Source: Megaleporinus macrocephalus
Lineage: Eukaryota; Chordata; Actinopteri; Characiformes; Anostomidae
Reading direction: 5' to 3'
Assembly (NCBI GenBank): GCA_021613375.1
Contig: CM038709.1
Location: 39,019,656-39,083,655 of the forward strand
Length of the DNA: 64,000 nucleotides
Part shown: positions 10,317-21,397 of the stretch, in pieces
How positions within the stretch are numbered: position 1 is the stretch's first letter
Layout: each line of letters starts with the position of its first letter
Notes under the pieces: model-generated
The model's database searches: none
What the model was told of the DNA's origin: nothing
What the model saw: only the letters and a program-made list of their open reading frames with translations
Translations under genes and position numbers: made by a program

Positions 10317-11275
10317 AGGGTTCCCGCAGGTTCTTAAAATGAAAACTTTAAATTTAAGGCCTTAAATGGACTTAAAATACAGCCAGATTTCCATCCAAGG
10401 TCTAAAATTTGGTTTAATCAAGTCTTAAATTTGTAACTTTGTAAAAAAATTTTTAACTTTTGTTAATTCTTGAGACACGTAGTCTAATCGGAGGCTACCG
10501 GTCTTGGTATTTGGTGATCAAACTACAAATCCCATTATAACTGCAGACAGGAAACAGTCCTGTTTGTCCACTACCTGCCCACCAAAGTACGTCCATAGAT
10601 GTCTACCGCCTCAGTCACTAAAGCAAACGTCTCTGGAGTTCATTCGTCTGCTTTGGAAAACATGGGAGTGTGTTTTCAATGAGGCTTGGCTTGATAACAA
10701 TGATTTTCACCGTCCCTAGTAATCGATATGAAGCTTGTTGCAATCTAGACAAGAAGACCATCCATGCAGTTAAAGACCAGCAGTTGGGTGTGAAGGCTCT
10801 CAAGTCTCATGTCATGGCGGAGAAACACCTGCTTGCCATGAAAAACCTTCAGTGGACTCGAGCAGCCACGCAATTTCGTGCCCCATTCCCGCCATCTTCC
10901 TTGTTGTCAGTGGCCGGAACCGCCGGACTCCACCGCAATATCAGATCCAGTGAAATATCAAAATCTGAGGTGCTTTGAATTCTTCACTCAAACATCTTAC
11001 AAAACATCTGTCCTATAACAGTAGTAGTGATGAAGCTTTTACATTTGGACCAAACAAGATAGTAAGATTTGGCTTGGCAGACTTCTGGCAGACTATTTTG
11101 ATTATCTGTTTTGTTATTGAACTCATTTAATCTTAATCTTAAACTGAATTACTCAAAATGAAATGTTTTGAGAATTCCTGGGATCAGTAAATGTTTCTGG
11201 TAATGTGTCGGCCTAAATTTCACTGAAAATGGTCTTAAAAGGTCTTAAAAGTTTAAATGTAACCCCCTTACATCC
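10317..11275 (+). mobile_element. Degenerate DNA-transposon-like repeat with BED-type zinc-finger remnant
   Basis: The repeat begins with a segment containing AGGGTTCCCGCAGGTTCTTA and ends with GGTCTTAAAAGGTCTTAAAA, a fish repeat known from memory by its 'cttaaa'-rich ends. From about 10671 the + strand encodes CVFNEAWLDNNDFHRP and, after a frameshift near 10717, YEACCNLDKKTIHAV and LGVKALKSHVMAEKHLLAMK. This has the layout of a hAT-type BED finger (C-x2-C..H-x4-5-H), with one cysteine apparently replaced by D. The family assignment is tentative. Confidence 0.55.
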
Positions 11276-11354
11276 CTAACATTTTAAATAACTTAAAGTA
11301 TAAAGGGTTAAAACATTCTGTTCTGAATGATTTCATTTCAATACAAAACTCCTA

Positions 11355-11601
11355 TACCATCGCTGTCCAATCAAAATATGTATTTTTGTTGATTTTAAGT
11401 TTTCTACATAATTTGAACACACCCGTAGCTGTTTAGATTATGAAAAAGTTTTATGATGAATGGACCAATAGAAGTGCTCCAAAATAGTTTGGAAGAAATT
11501 CTGGTTCCATTAACTTACATTGAAAGTGAAGTATGTTTTTGGTCTATCTTGTAAAGTAGCAATTTTGTAGATACTTGTTTCTCATTGGACAGCTATGATG
11601 T
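11355..11601 (+). mobile_element. Palindromic-ended MITE, copy 1
   Basis: The ends are inverted (ATCGCTGTCCAATCAAAA and CTCATTGGACAGCTATGAT). The interior contains TTCTGGTTCCATTAACTTAC and the GGACCAATAGAAGTGCTCC block shared with seven other copies in this window. There is no coding sequence. Confidence 0.8.
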
Positions 11602-12234
11602 GCAAAGTATTATTTAATAGTGTTATTATTATTAATTGATTGTTATTCTTGTTCTTTTTATCATTATTTGTCATTATTATTATTATTTCTTCTTCTTTTT
11701 CTTATTATTATTATTACTATTTATTGAGGGTCTAATAAACACTCCCTTTTCTAAGAATTAGAATTTTCATGGTTCAGGCTTTAAAGGGTTAATGGGTATG
11801 AAAGCTACAAGATGAGCTACAGGTCCAGGTGTGCAGCTCTCTGCTCTGGGTCACGTTCTTACCTCATACGACATCAGATCAAGCGCTGATCTAATCTGAA
11901 CAGAGACGAGCTCCTGTCCACTAGTCTCGTATTTACATATCATTTGCAAACGACCTACCGCAGTTCACCCTCATATCCATATCCTTTACATCAAACACGC
12001 CCTAATTCATGCAGCTGTGCAGGTGAGCCAATAAAAGGCAAGCGCTCAGCAGCTTCAGGAGCCAGCGGTTGACCTGTTAAAAAAATAAAAAATAAAAAAA
12101 TCTGCCCAGTCACAAAAAACATTCTATTAAGATTCTTGTAGAGTTGCCAGATCTTTCACAGTGAAGTTCAGCCAAACAAGCTCATTCCAGTTTACATGTT
12201 GATTCGATACAGTTCACGAACTGTCTGATTTCTT
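11602..12234. other. Intronic sequence, low-complexity TTA stretch
   Basis: ATTATT/TTCTT-rich low complexity lies at 11625-11735, followed by ordinary intronic sequence. No gene was recognised. Confidence 0.5.
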
Positions 12235-12359
12235 GTATGCGAGGCGTGTAGGCTACGTGTCATTTGTGCCTCTAAAAGTCGAGTCAGGGCGTAGACTCTT
12301 AGTCTTTAACCATTTATAGATCACGTGCGTTTAAGGTCCCCTTTAATACATTAAAATAT
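12235..12359. repeat. Local duplicate, left copy
   Basis: The block from TAGGCTACGTGTCATTTGTG to CTTTAATACATTAA recurs at about 14570-14672 with few changes. Both copies are followed, after different inserts and an (AT)n tract, by CATCCATTGGTTACAAGTCA (13500 and 14910). Confidence 0.8.
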
Positions 12360-13292
12360 TGCAATAACACAACATTATGGGACATACCAGAGTTCAAAAG
12401 AGGACCAATTGTTGGTGCACGTCTTGCTGGCGCATCTGTGACCAAGACAGCAAGTCTCTGTGATGTATCAAGAGCCACGGTATCCAGGGTAATGTCAGCA
12501 GACCACCAAGAAGGACCAACCACATTCAACAGGATTAACTGTGGACGCAAGAGGAAGCTGTCTGAAAGGGATGTTGGGGTTCTAACCCGGATTGTATCCA
12601 AAAAACATAAAACCACGGCTGCCCAAATCACGGCAGAATTAATTAATTAGTTCTTGTTTCCACCAGAACTGTCCGTCAGGAGCTCCACAGGGTCAATACA
12701 CACGGCCGGGCTGCTATAGCCAAACCTTTGGTCACTCGTGCCAATGCCACCCAGACTGTTGCATGCCCAGAGTGAAGCATGGGGGTAGATCAATGATGGT
12801 TTGGGCTGCCATATCATGGCATTCCCTTGGCCCAATACTTATGCTAGACTGCCAAGGACTACCGAACCATTCTGGAGGACCATGTGCATCCAATGGTTCA
12901 AACATTGTATCCTGAAAGCGGTGCCGTGTATCAGGATGACAATGCAGCAATACACACAGCAAGACTGGAGAAAGATTGGTTTGATGAACATGAAAGTGAA
13001 GTTGAACATCTCCCATGGCCTGCACAGTCACCAGATCTAAATATTATTGAGACACTTTGGGGTGTTTTGGAGGAGCGAGTCAGGAAACGTTTTCCTCCAC
13101 CAGCATCACGTAGTGACCTGACCACTATCCTGCAAGAAGAATGGTTTAAAATCCCTCTGACCACTGTGCAGGACTTGTGTATGTCATTCCCAAGATGAAC
13201 TGATGCTGTATTGGCCGCAAAAGGAGGCCCTACACCGTACTAATAAATTATTATGGTCTAAAACCGGGTGTTTCAGTTTCATTCTGTAACCC

Positions 13293-13300
<8 letters not shown>
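12360..13300 (+). pseudogene. Broken Tc1-like transposase copy
   Basis: The + strand encodes FKRGPIVGARLAGASVTK, then ASLCDVSRATVSRVMSAD and GRKRKLSERDVGVLTRIVSK, the DNA-binding part of a known fish Tc1 family. A stop at 12648-12650 and frameshifts follow. A deletion near 12757 then removes the region with the first catalytic Asp. The remainder reads MMVWAAISWHS, YQDDNAAIHTARLEKDW and SPDLNIIETLWGVLEERV, keeping the second Asp and the Glu, and ends near CMSFPR at 13195. It is inactive. The right end runs into an (AT)n microsatellite. Confidence 0.9.
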
Positions 13301-13386
<86 letters not shown>

Positions 13387-13422
13387 ACACATACATACAT
13401 ATATATATATGTATGTATGTGT

Positions 13423-13468
<46 letters not shown>

Positions 13469-13475
13469 ATATATA
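13297..13475. repeat. (AT)n and mixed AT/AC/TG microsatellite
   Basis: About 40 uninterrupted AT units (13297-13375) are followed by ACAC/TACA and TATG/TGTG runs and a second (AT)n. The tract is self-complementary and can form hairpins. The several YIYIYI open frames on both strands are by-products. Confidence 0.97.
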
Positions 13476-13545
13476 TGTATGCATATGTACGCACAAAATC
13501 ATCCATTGGTTACAAGTCAATAACAAAATAATAAAAATTTGAATT

Positions 13546-14564
13546 CCTAACGAATCATTAGATTAATCGATTAAGTAATTAATCGTTAGGTGGTGTTTAC
13601 GTTTTATGAGCACCTCGGATCGTACCGGACTTTGAAAAATAGCGGGGTCATTATCAGTACAGCTGGGCAGTTATACTAAGCAAACCAGTCATTACAAAGC
13701 TGCCGTAAGAGGCTTTAGAGGCCCTGAATAGATTTTAGGGTACGTGATGTATCACACGTTCAGACATTAATGTCATTTGTTTCTGGAGGACGGCTGAACT
13801 GTTTGCTGAATCAATGGTCAGTTAAATGTGGCCAGCTGCTTTAATGCAGAATGCCGTCTTACACATTATGTTTATTCTGTGGTGGCTGTTGGTTTTGGCT
13901 GTGATACGAATGAGAGGCTTAAACTCATTTGTTGTGAAATGCATTATAACAGAATGAGTGTAACACACTAGAATGCTAATTGCTCGATTTAACCAACCTA
14001 TGGAGAAGAATCCACAGTAGATATTATCAGTTAAATGTACTCATAGTATTCTTTTATAGTCAAGTTATTTTCAGTGTACATTTAAAGGCTCCAATGTTGA
14101 CCAGAAAGCTGTGTATGTATTAGGAAATGTATAAGGAAAACAGTGTAATAATAAAAATAAACACAGTAAAATCAAATTCAATACAACAACATTGGAATCT
14201 GACCCAGAATAGTAGATCACTGGTCATAGTAAAATAGTGCTACAGTGTTTTCCTATCACTGTGTTAAAGAAGCTCAAGCTCAAGCTCAAATAATCAACAC
14301 ATTTATGCCAAATACTTGATGTGAGAATTGTTTTGTTTTTTTTTGCTCCTGGGGTCCCCCTACAGTTGCGGAGTGTAATCCTTTTTACGCCACAACAATA
14401 CATGTGAGTATGTTGTGGAGCTGAAGGTACAGAACCAGCACAGACAATATCAGAAGTAAAAGAATCGTCCAGTGTAGAACCTAAGACTGTTCTAGATACC
14501 GCGGGAGCTTTAAAACACACGTAGCTGATTCTCAAATGAGTTAAATAGTCCACAAACTGTCCGC
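13546..14564. other. Intronic sequence, no confirmed gene
   Basis: The minus strand has an open frame of 119 codons at 14224-14583 (MTCSLHGGQFVDYLTHLRIS...). It has no recognised domain and overlaps the duplicated block at its 5' end. I do not call it a gene. Confidence 0.45.
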
Positions 14565-14773
14565 CGTGTAGGCTACATGTCATATGTGCCTCTAAAAGTT
14601 GAGTCAGAGCGTAGACTCTTAGTCTTTAACCATTTATAGATCATGTGCGTTTAAGGTCCCCTTTAATACATTAAGTCTAGAATGGCCATGTGTTTTCCTC
14701 AAGCTTCTGAGCCCCCCTACACAGAGCAGGGTCATCAGTTCCACATCCCTTGTGTTCTTTCGACAATAGATTA

Positions 14774-14862
<89 letters not shown>

Positions 14863-14960
14863 CGTATTTATATAAATATATATAATGTATGCAAACGTAC
14901 GCACAAAAGCATCCATTGGTTACAAGTCAATAATAAAATAATACAAAATTTAATTCCTAA
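14565..14960. repeat. Local duplicate, right copy, with (AC)n(AT)n
   Basis: This is the second copy of the 12235-13545 unit without the Tc1-like insert. It holds the shared left block (14570-14672), about 100 bp of different sequence, (AC)n then (AT)n at 14775-14858, and the shared right block from CATCCATTGGTTACAAGTCA. Confidence 0.8.
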
Positions 14961-15059
14961 CACACTCATTTTACAGTAATCTAAAAAGTCTTTAGATTAA
15001 TCGACTAATCGAGAAAAAAAAAAAAGAAAGTGAAAGAACCATGTGGAGTGATGATGGTG

Positions 15060-15265
15060 GAGTATGTTATCTAGCAAGTTTGCCAGCATCGCTCAGTTGA
15101 AATGGGCTAAAGTCGTGTAATTGGTGACCCTGTGTCGGCGATCAGTCATGTAGTGTGAAAGCCACGACAACTGAAAGACTCACGATTACAGCACAACCAA
15201 TCACATACTGTGAATGGCACAACCACCTGACCACTCAACCAGTCGTGTAGTGTAAACCAGGCATT
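15060..15265 (+). repeat. Dispersed repeat (pair with 39948-40090)
   Basis: It contains GGCGATCAGTCATGTAGTGT and ends GTAGTGTAAACCAGGCATTAA. The inverted relative begins CTAATGCCTGGTTTACACTA at 39949 and includes TGATCGGCGACACG. It looks like an old DNA-transposon fragment of unknown family. Confidence 0.65.
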
Positions 15266-15602
15266 AACGTCAGTCTGATATTTACTCTTATCTGGTTTCT
15301 TGCTCGGTCACCCTCTCTTTCTTTTCTCGCTAATAAAAACAAGTAAAAAAATAATCACAAATAAAACCGGATGTAATTCCTAACATAACAATGCAGTCTG
15401 TCCAGAGTAGTTGATCACTGGTCATCACATTCATTCACAAGTCACCAATATATTATTATATATATTATAATAAGCACTGTGTGTGTGTATGTGTATAGGG
15501 AGGTAATTACAATGTTGGTGGTGAGTTGTTGCAATATTGGCCTATTTAAGGACTAACCAAACTAGGATGAACAGAATATGATTCTTTCATGAAAATGTAA
15601 GA

Positions 15603-15637
15603 CCCCCCCCCCCCCCCCCCCCCCCCCCCCACCCCCC
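15603..15637 (+). repeat. Poly-C tract
   Basis: About 28 consecutive C follow GTAAGAC, then ACCCCCC. The complementary strand is a G-run that could fold as a G-quadruplex; the C strand could form an i-motif. It lies about 135 bp before exon B. Its true length is uncertain, as homopolymers are error-prone. Confidence 0.9.
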
Positions 15638-15769
15638 TTAGCTATAGAAAAGGACAGCTGTAGTAAAGGACATTGTGCTAATCCATTACAGGCATTAATG
15701 GGTTAATAACACAAAGACCTAAATCACAGCTTAACATCAAACCATGCTCTTCACCTCGTCTCTCTCCAG

Positions 15770-15942
15770 AACCTGTTCAACCTCCTGAAGTCGGCTCCCT
15801 CTGACAGCCTGACCTACCGGCTGGCCTTGTGCATCTGCTTGGTCAACTTCTACCACGGCGGTGTGCGGGCGGTGGCCCACCTGTGGCAGGAGTTTGTGCT
15901 GGAGATGCGCTACCGCTGGGAGAACAATCACCTCATCCAGGG
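15770..15942 (+). CDS. rab3gap1: RAB3GAP1 exon B
   Basis: This 173-nt exon encodes NLFNLLKSAPSDSLTYRLAL and continues through CICLVNFYHGG, AHLWQEFVLEMR and YRWENNHLIQG. It closely matches the vertebrate RAB3GAP1 segment with SLTYKLALCLC, INFYHGG and AHLWQEFVLEMRFRWENN. Such local identity makes orthology almost certain. The acceptor is TCTCTCCAG and the donor GG|GTAAAA, which is weaker than the other donors. The last two bases (GG) combine with the first base (A) of exon C to restore a glycine codon. The segment lies N-terminal to the catalytic region, in a conserved helical part of the protein. A degenerate Tc1-like transposon begins within about 20 nt after the donor. Poly-C and simple repeats lie upstream. 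Confidence 0.96.
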
Positions 15943-15959
15943 GTAAAAAGTCTTCACAT

Positions 15960-16950
15960 CCAAATCCTTGAATTCAGGTGTTTCACATGTGTATAACACT
16001 AAGCACCTAGACATGCAGACTGCTTCTACACACATTAGTGAAAGAATGGGTCGCTCTCAGGAGCTCAGTGAATTCCAGTGTGGTACCTTTGGTAGGACGC
16101 CACCTGTGCAACAAGTCCAGTCGTGAAGGTTCCTCACTACTAAATATTCCACAGTGGACAGTCAGTGGTGTTAAAACAAAGTGGAAGCAATTGGGAACGA
16201 CAACAACTCCAAACTTCCAAACTTCATGTGGTCTTCAGATCAGCTCAGAGAACAGACCTTGGAGAGCTTCATGATATGGGTTTCCATGGCTGAGTTGCTT
16301 CATGCAAGCCTTACATCACCAAGCGCAATGCAAAGCACCGGAGTAAAGCACACCACCACTGGACTCTAGAGCAGTGGAGACCTGTTCTCTGGAGTGACCA
16401 ATCATGCTTCTCTGTCTGGCAATCTGATGGACAAGTCAGGGTTTGGCGGTTGCCAGGAGAACGGTACTTGTCTGACTGCATTGTGCCGAGTGTAAAGTTT
16501 AGTGGAGGGGGGATTATGGTGTGGGGTTGTGTTTCAGGAGTTGGGCTCGGCCCCTTAGTTCCAGTGAAAGTAACTCTTAATACTTCAGCAGACCAAGAGA
16601 TTCTGGACAATTTCATGCTCCCAACTTTGTGGGAACAGTTTGGGGACGGCCCCTTCCTGCTACAACATGACTGCCCACCAGTACACAAAGCAACCTCTAT
16701 TAAGACATGGAGGAGCGAGTTTGGTGTGAAAGAACTGTCCTGCACAGAGTCCTGACCTCAACCTGATAGAACACCTTTGGGATGAATTAGAGCGGAGACT
16801 GAGAGCCAAACCTTCTCGCCCATCATCCTAAATCCTTTCCAGAAGAGTTGAAGCTGTTATAGCTGCAAAGGTTGGGCTGACATCATATTAAACCCTATGG
16901 ATTATGCATAGGTTGTCCTTCTAGTTTATATCCATATTGTGTATACTGGT
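15960..16950 (+). pseudogene. Broken Tc1-like element, family 2, copy 1
   Basis: The left part (CTTGAATTCAGGTGTTTCAC; CTAGACATGCAGACTGCTTC) and the coding remains match two other copies in this window. The pieces in order are [50 protein letters not shown] (first Asp), [34 protein letters not shown] (second Asp) and [18 protein letters not shown] (Glu), then AKPSRPSS. There are several frameshifts, and the hinge region is lost. It starts within about 20 nt after the exon B donor. The right end near GGATTATGCATAGG is decayed. Confidence 0.92.
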
Positions 16951-17854
16951 GTATTAATTACTTTTGATTACCAGCATCAGATTTGTAGTATTAGATCACG
17001 TTTGGTTTCTTCATCTGTGTGTGAATGCTTTTGTTAACTGCCCCCAAGAACCCAGCACACCAAGAATTATGAATATCAGTGAGGAGATGTGTGTATCTTT
17101 TATACTCCAGTGTCAAGCTTCTTTTGTATACTGGAAGGTGCAGTTAGCTATTGCATTGTCTTCTGATTTGATAATGAACAGACTAATGGAACTGCCCTAA
17201 GACTGTTGGTCCAACAACTTTGGGTTAAGAAGGTTTGTTTTCCTTCTGTAAAGTTACAATTTTTGAAATACAGTGGTTTGTTCTGGCTGTGTACTTGTTT
17301 ATGGGCTGAAACTTTGGGCGAAACACCAACTTTATTGAGCATAAAGGGTCTTTTTTACGAGATAAAAGAAAGTAGTGGTTATTAACACAGAACAAAAAGG
17401 TTTGTCTGGGTATCTGCAGCGACTGCCTGCACTAACTGATTGTTAATGAGTTTAGCTCCTGGTGATTCTCCTGCAGAGTTTTATTGCAGCTCTAATCAGA
17501 TCCACCTGATTCCCACATCCAGAAGCTCGGCAAGGCTTGAGCAGCTCAGCTTGTAAAATTAGGAATCGTAAAGCATTAAAAAACCGTTTAGCTCATGAAA
17601 CTGTTATCAGCAACGCACGTGAAGACCTTTCCCCTGTGATACTATAAGAGAACGTCACTGAGAACTAGAGCTAATACGTTTTTAGATATTAAAGCAAATT
17701 TGTCTGAGTGTTGATAATAAGTTTAGAACCAATGTGGTTGTTACAGTAACATGTTCAATGTATGTAGGAAGGTTTCCAGTTTTGGCTAGACGGGGTGTCA
17801 AAGCCTGACTTAAGACTGGCTGCATCTTTCACGTCTAAGCTCATTGTTATTATG
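16951..17854. other. Intronic sequence, no gene seen
   Basis: AT-rich sequence with only short frames. GTAAAGTTACAATTTTTGAA near 17250 looks like a decayed relative of the palindromic-ended MITE, but the termini are missing. Confidence 0.4.
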
Positions 17855-18250
17855 GAGGCTCTATGCAAAGCAGTGGTAGGTCATCGCTGACTAACTCGTC
17901 CCCCAGTTTTCCAAGTATCAACTCCGTTCCAACTCCAGCTAGTCTGGTCTGATTGTGTGATTTGGGCTTGTATACAGATTTTTGATCGGATGCACGGATT
18001 CCGGAAAACCACAGATTTTTCCCCAGAATTTTTTTCCCATAGAGAATGAACAGGATGGAAAAGTGCACGCCAATCTGCTGAACTTCCAACAGACCAACAG
18101 ACGCCAATTTACATACACCGACTCAGGACAGACCCCCGACCACAACTGTTGTGTCCCGCACTTGTCTGTTTGTCATTTTTTTCCCTATAGCAGGTCACTA
18201 ATAGGCGGGTTCAGACCCAGGCGTTGTCCAGTGTGGACCCAAACTGATAA
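17855..18250. repeat. Dispersed repeat family R1 (copy 1)
   Basis: It contains TTTTTCCCATAGAGAATGAA, CACGCCAATCTGCTGAACTT and CACTTGTCTGTTTGTC. The same words recur around 18960-19290, 28230-28450, 42085-42245 and 48395-49290, in both orders. There is no coding content and the family is unknown. Confidence 0.65.
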
Positions 18251-18539
18251 TCTATTGAGAATTATTTAATTCTGACACTGTTTATTTTAAGAGGTGGAGC
18301 TTTTCTTGTCTTGTACGGCTTATAGCTTTGGGGCGCCGTAACCCAGGAGACAAGCAGCAGTCGGAGAATAAAGCGAGTCAGACGGCGTGCTCTAAAAAAA
18401 GAAAAGTCAACAGCGAAAGACGACTTTTCAACCAGGCATGTGCCGAGACAGATGCTCCACACAGAAGAGCCCGGATAACTCATATGTGTATGAGGTCCTA
18501 ACACAGATTCAGCCCAGATTTAAAGTCCTGGCTGTAAAA

Positions 18540-18985
18540 CCAAGAGCTCACTTCTCTCACTAAACAAGAGAAAGTGTGGAGGAATTACAAGAGAGAGAGA
18601 TAAACTGTTAAGATGTGAAACTCAGTTAACAAGACTAAACATTTTATTTCCTTTTTTTATTATAAATAAACACTTTATGATGCAATTTTTCAAAAGCATT
18701 TTAAACGTAGTCCTTGTTTTTACTTAAAGTGGTAAAAAAAAACATTTGTTAAGTTCAGCATTTAAACAGTAAATATACTGAAATATACTGAACGGTATGT
18801 GTGATGTGCTGGTGTTTCAGTAGCTGATGGTATAAGATGCTGATACTAGACTACTTCAGTAAACAGGATACACCACTGAATCAGAACACAAGTTAGAAAT
18901 GATGACGGTCTGAACCTTGGCTTGAAGAAACCTCCTCTAGGTGGACCTTACTTACTGAACTCTAATTAAATACCCCTGCCCTATA
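18540..18985 (+). repeat. Dispersed repeat R2, copy 1
   Basis: CAGTAAATATACTGAAATAT, TACTTCAGTAAACAGGATAC and GAAACCTCCTCTAGGTGGAC occur in the same order at about 31050-31465, where the spacing is slightly shorter. The relationship includes AATAAAGCGAGTCAGA-type sequence upstream (18366 and 31037). Confidence 0.7.
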
Positions 18986-19290
18986 CATAGGGTCCTATTT
19001 ATTTTCGGTCACACCCAAACCTCTTGGTTTCATTTAACCTACAGCCTCCAAACTGCCTGTACTCACTCAGGGCAGATCTCCAAACGCTAATCCACAGACA
19101 TACCCACCCGCACTTGTCTGTTTGTCGTTTATGCTCAACCATCCTGCTTTCTACCAGGTCTTCGCCATATCTTCACCAGGTCTTCACCAGGTCTTCAACA
19201 CTGTTCCAATTCCAGATTCAAACCGATACAGCAACTGAAGTCTTTCTAAGAACAGCCACAGCGTTGTGGAGGCAGAGCTTGTAGCATGTT
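18986..19290. repeat. Dispersed repeat family R1 (copy 2)
   Basis: It includes CACCCAAACCTCTTGGTTTC, TACTCACTCAGGGCAGATCT and CCACCCGCACTTGTCTGTTT, shared with the copies near 42100 and 49020. Within it, TCTTCACCAGGTCTTC words repeat at 19158-19200. Confidence 0.6.
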
Positions 19291-20022
19291 TGACCAGTTT
19301 GGTGGAGCTAGCTGAACAGTAAGAGCTCACTGAGCTTATCAGGAGGCGGGGCTTAAAGACACAGGAGGTCTAGCAGGGATGGAAATCTGTTAATAGGTTC
19401 CCTTGAGTTCCTAAACGTGTTTGAAAACGTTGACTCTTGACTTTCCAGCGTTACACCAGCAGCAGGCCGGTTATAAGCTCTCTAAAACTGTGGACGTGGA
19501 CCTGGACATTTTTGCTGGATACATTAAGTCCTCGCAGACTTCAGTCCTCATCAACAGAGCCTAAAGCCATCCACGCTCCAACCTCAGGCATCTCTATCTC
19601 TTCGTCCCGTCCCGGCCTTAAGCAGCGCTAACCTTAAACTGCGGGATGTCTCAGCAAACGAGGTGATTAATTCCTGCCGTGTGCCAGCAGCGTCTGGCTG
19701 CGGCGGATGTCCCTGCAGCGTCTGCAGGGAGAAGGCTGTGAATGTCCCTCTCATTGATAAAGTGGCTGGAGAAACAATACCCGGCCCGCGGGCGCTCGCT
19801 CCCTCCGGTGCTCCGTCTTGCCATGCGATTGTGTGCAAATGAGAGGCGTTGTTTGCGCGAATACGGGGCTGGTCCAGCGCTCGTCCCTGTCGATGGAGCG
19901 CCTGTTTGCAGGAAGAATGGATGTGAGGAATTGGCCCGTTGTGCTATGAATGGTGCGTGTATTAACGGTTTATCAGCAGCACGTCAGCTAATGGTGTTTT
20001 TGTTCCCTTTTGGTATTTTCAG
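19291..20022. other. Unique intronic sequence before exon C
   Basis: Mixed composition with a GC-rich stretch at 19660-19930 containing CGGCCCGCGGGCGCTCGC. No coding similarity or repeat was recognised. A regulatory function is possible but unsupported. Confidence 0.4.
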
Positions 20023-20077
20023 ATTGGCTGCTGGCCCCCCCGATCTCAGATGTTGCCTCCTCCACCAAAAACTCCAG
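20023..20077 (+). CDS. rab3gap1: RAB3GAP1 exon C
   Basis: This 55-nt micro-exon starts with the third base of a split glycine codon and encodes LAAGPPDLRCCLLHQKLQ. Human RAB3GAP1 has LASGPPDLRCCLLHQKLQ at this point, so only one residue differs over 18. The acceptor is GTATTTTCAG and the donor CAG|GTAAAC. The exon ends in phase 0, and exon D begins with the expected MLNCCIE. It is too short for ordinary ORF calling; it was recognised by protein similarity and by the matching phases of its neighbours. A broken Tc1-like copy lies shortly downstream from about 20210. Confidence 0.95.
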
Positions 20078-20209
20078 GTAAACAAACACTGTGGGTTGCA
20101 CTGAGGGTTGGCTGCTGATTCATATTCCACAATATACTTACGGGTTTGATGGTTCCCATGTGGCACAACAGTCTAAGCATTAGTAAATATAGAGTTAGAT
20201 CTTTAACCT

Positions 20210-21005
20210 GCATTGCCAAAAGTATTCATTCTCTCATCCAAATGATTAAATTCAGGTGTTTCAATCACTTTCATGGCCACAGGTGTATTAAACCAGCACC
20301 TAGACATGCAGACTGCTTCTACACACATTAGGGTTGCTCCCAGGATCTCAGTGAACTCCAGCGTGGCACCTGTGCAACAAGTCCAGTCGTAAAGTTTTCT
20401 GACTACTAAATATTCCACAGTCGACTGTCAGTGGTGTTGTGGAAGGCGCACTGTGCACAGAGGTCACCAACTTTCATGTGAACTTCAGATTAGCTCAAGA
20501 ACATAGAGCGTAGAGAGCTTCATGTATTGGACCTCCTTGGCTGAGAAGCTGCTTCACCAAGCGTCAGATGCTCCAAAGTGTCGGATGCAGTGGTGTAAAG
20601 CACCTGCCACTGGACTCTAGAGCAGTGGAGATGTGTTCTCTGGCGTGACTAATCACACTTCTCCATCTGGCAATCTGGTGGACGAGTCTGGGTTTGCCGG
20701 TTGCCAAGAGAACGGTGCTAATCTGACTGCATTGTTTGGTGTAGAGCTTTTTGTGGAGTCCTGACCTCAACCTGATAGAACACCTGTTGGATGATCTAGA
20801 GCAGAGACTGAGAGCCAGGCCTTTACATCCAACATTAGTGTCTGACCTCATGAATGTGCTTCTGGAAGAATTGTCGGTCAAAAATTCCCATAAACACACT
20901 GCTAAACCGTGTGAAGAGCCTTCCCAGATGAGTTAAAGCTGTCATAGCTGCAATGGTTGGACTGTTATCATATTAAACCCTAAGGATTAAGAATGGGATG
21001 TCACT
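20210..21005 (+). pseudogene. Broken Tc1-like element, family 2, copy 2
   Basis: The left terminus is well preserved (CATTGCCAAAAGTATTCATT), followed by GGCCACAGGTGTATTAAACC and CTAGACATGCAGACTGCTTC. Coding remains include [18 protein letters not shown] sequence near 20610-20650 and [18 protein letters not shown] (20757-20811), then RARPLHPTL. The segment between the two catalytic Asp regions is deleted. Near the right end is GGGATGTCACTT. It is clearly inactive. Confidence 0.9.
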
Positions 21006-21397
21006 TTATTTTAAGGAAAACATATTGAAAGTTTATTTAGTACATTAAGCTTTAACAACTGTGACCTGCATTAGTACATAATTGGAGGTCTTGTATATGT
21101 AAATGATTAATAAATGCATTATTAGCCATAATAGTGCACATTAAACAAATTGCTTTACTTAGATCAGGATAATATATTTGCATGTATATGATGTAATTTA
21201 ACTTTTTCTGAGTGTATGATTGACTGTGTTTGATTCCCGTAGATTCTAGATAGTGTCAAGATTCTAGCTATACTGCAATGAATTGATTAGGAACTAATAA
21301 GAGTTTAATAAGTGTTACCAAGTTTTATTGCCGCAGCTCTCCACATAAGAGTTTGTTATTGTGTAGTCACGTGTGTTAATGAAGTTGTCTTGTCTGG

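Noticed and set aside
13184..13531. Several [11 protein letters not shown] frames on both strands
   Set aside because: They are translations of (AT)n/(AC)n microsatellite sequence.
14224..14583. 119-codon minus-strand frame
   Set aside because: No recognisable domain, overlaps a duplicated repeat block and sits inside an intron; likely chance.
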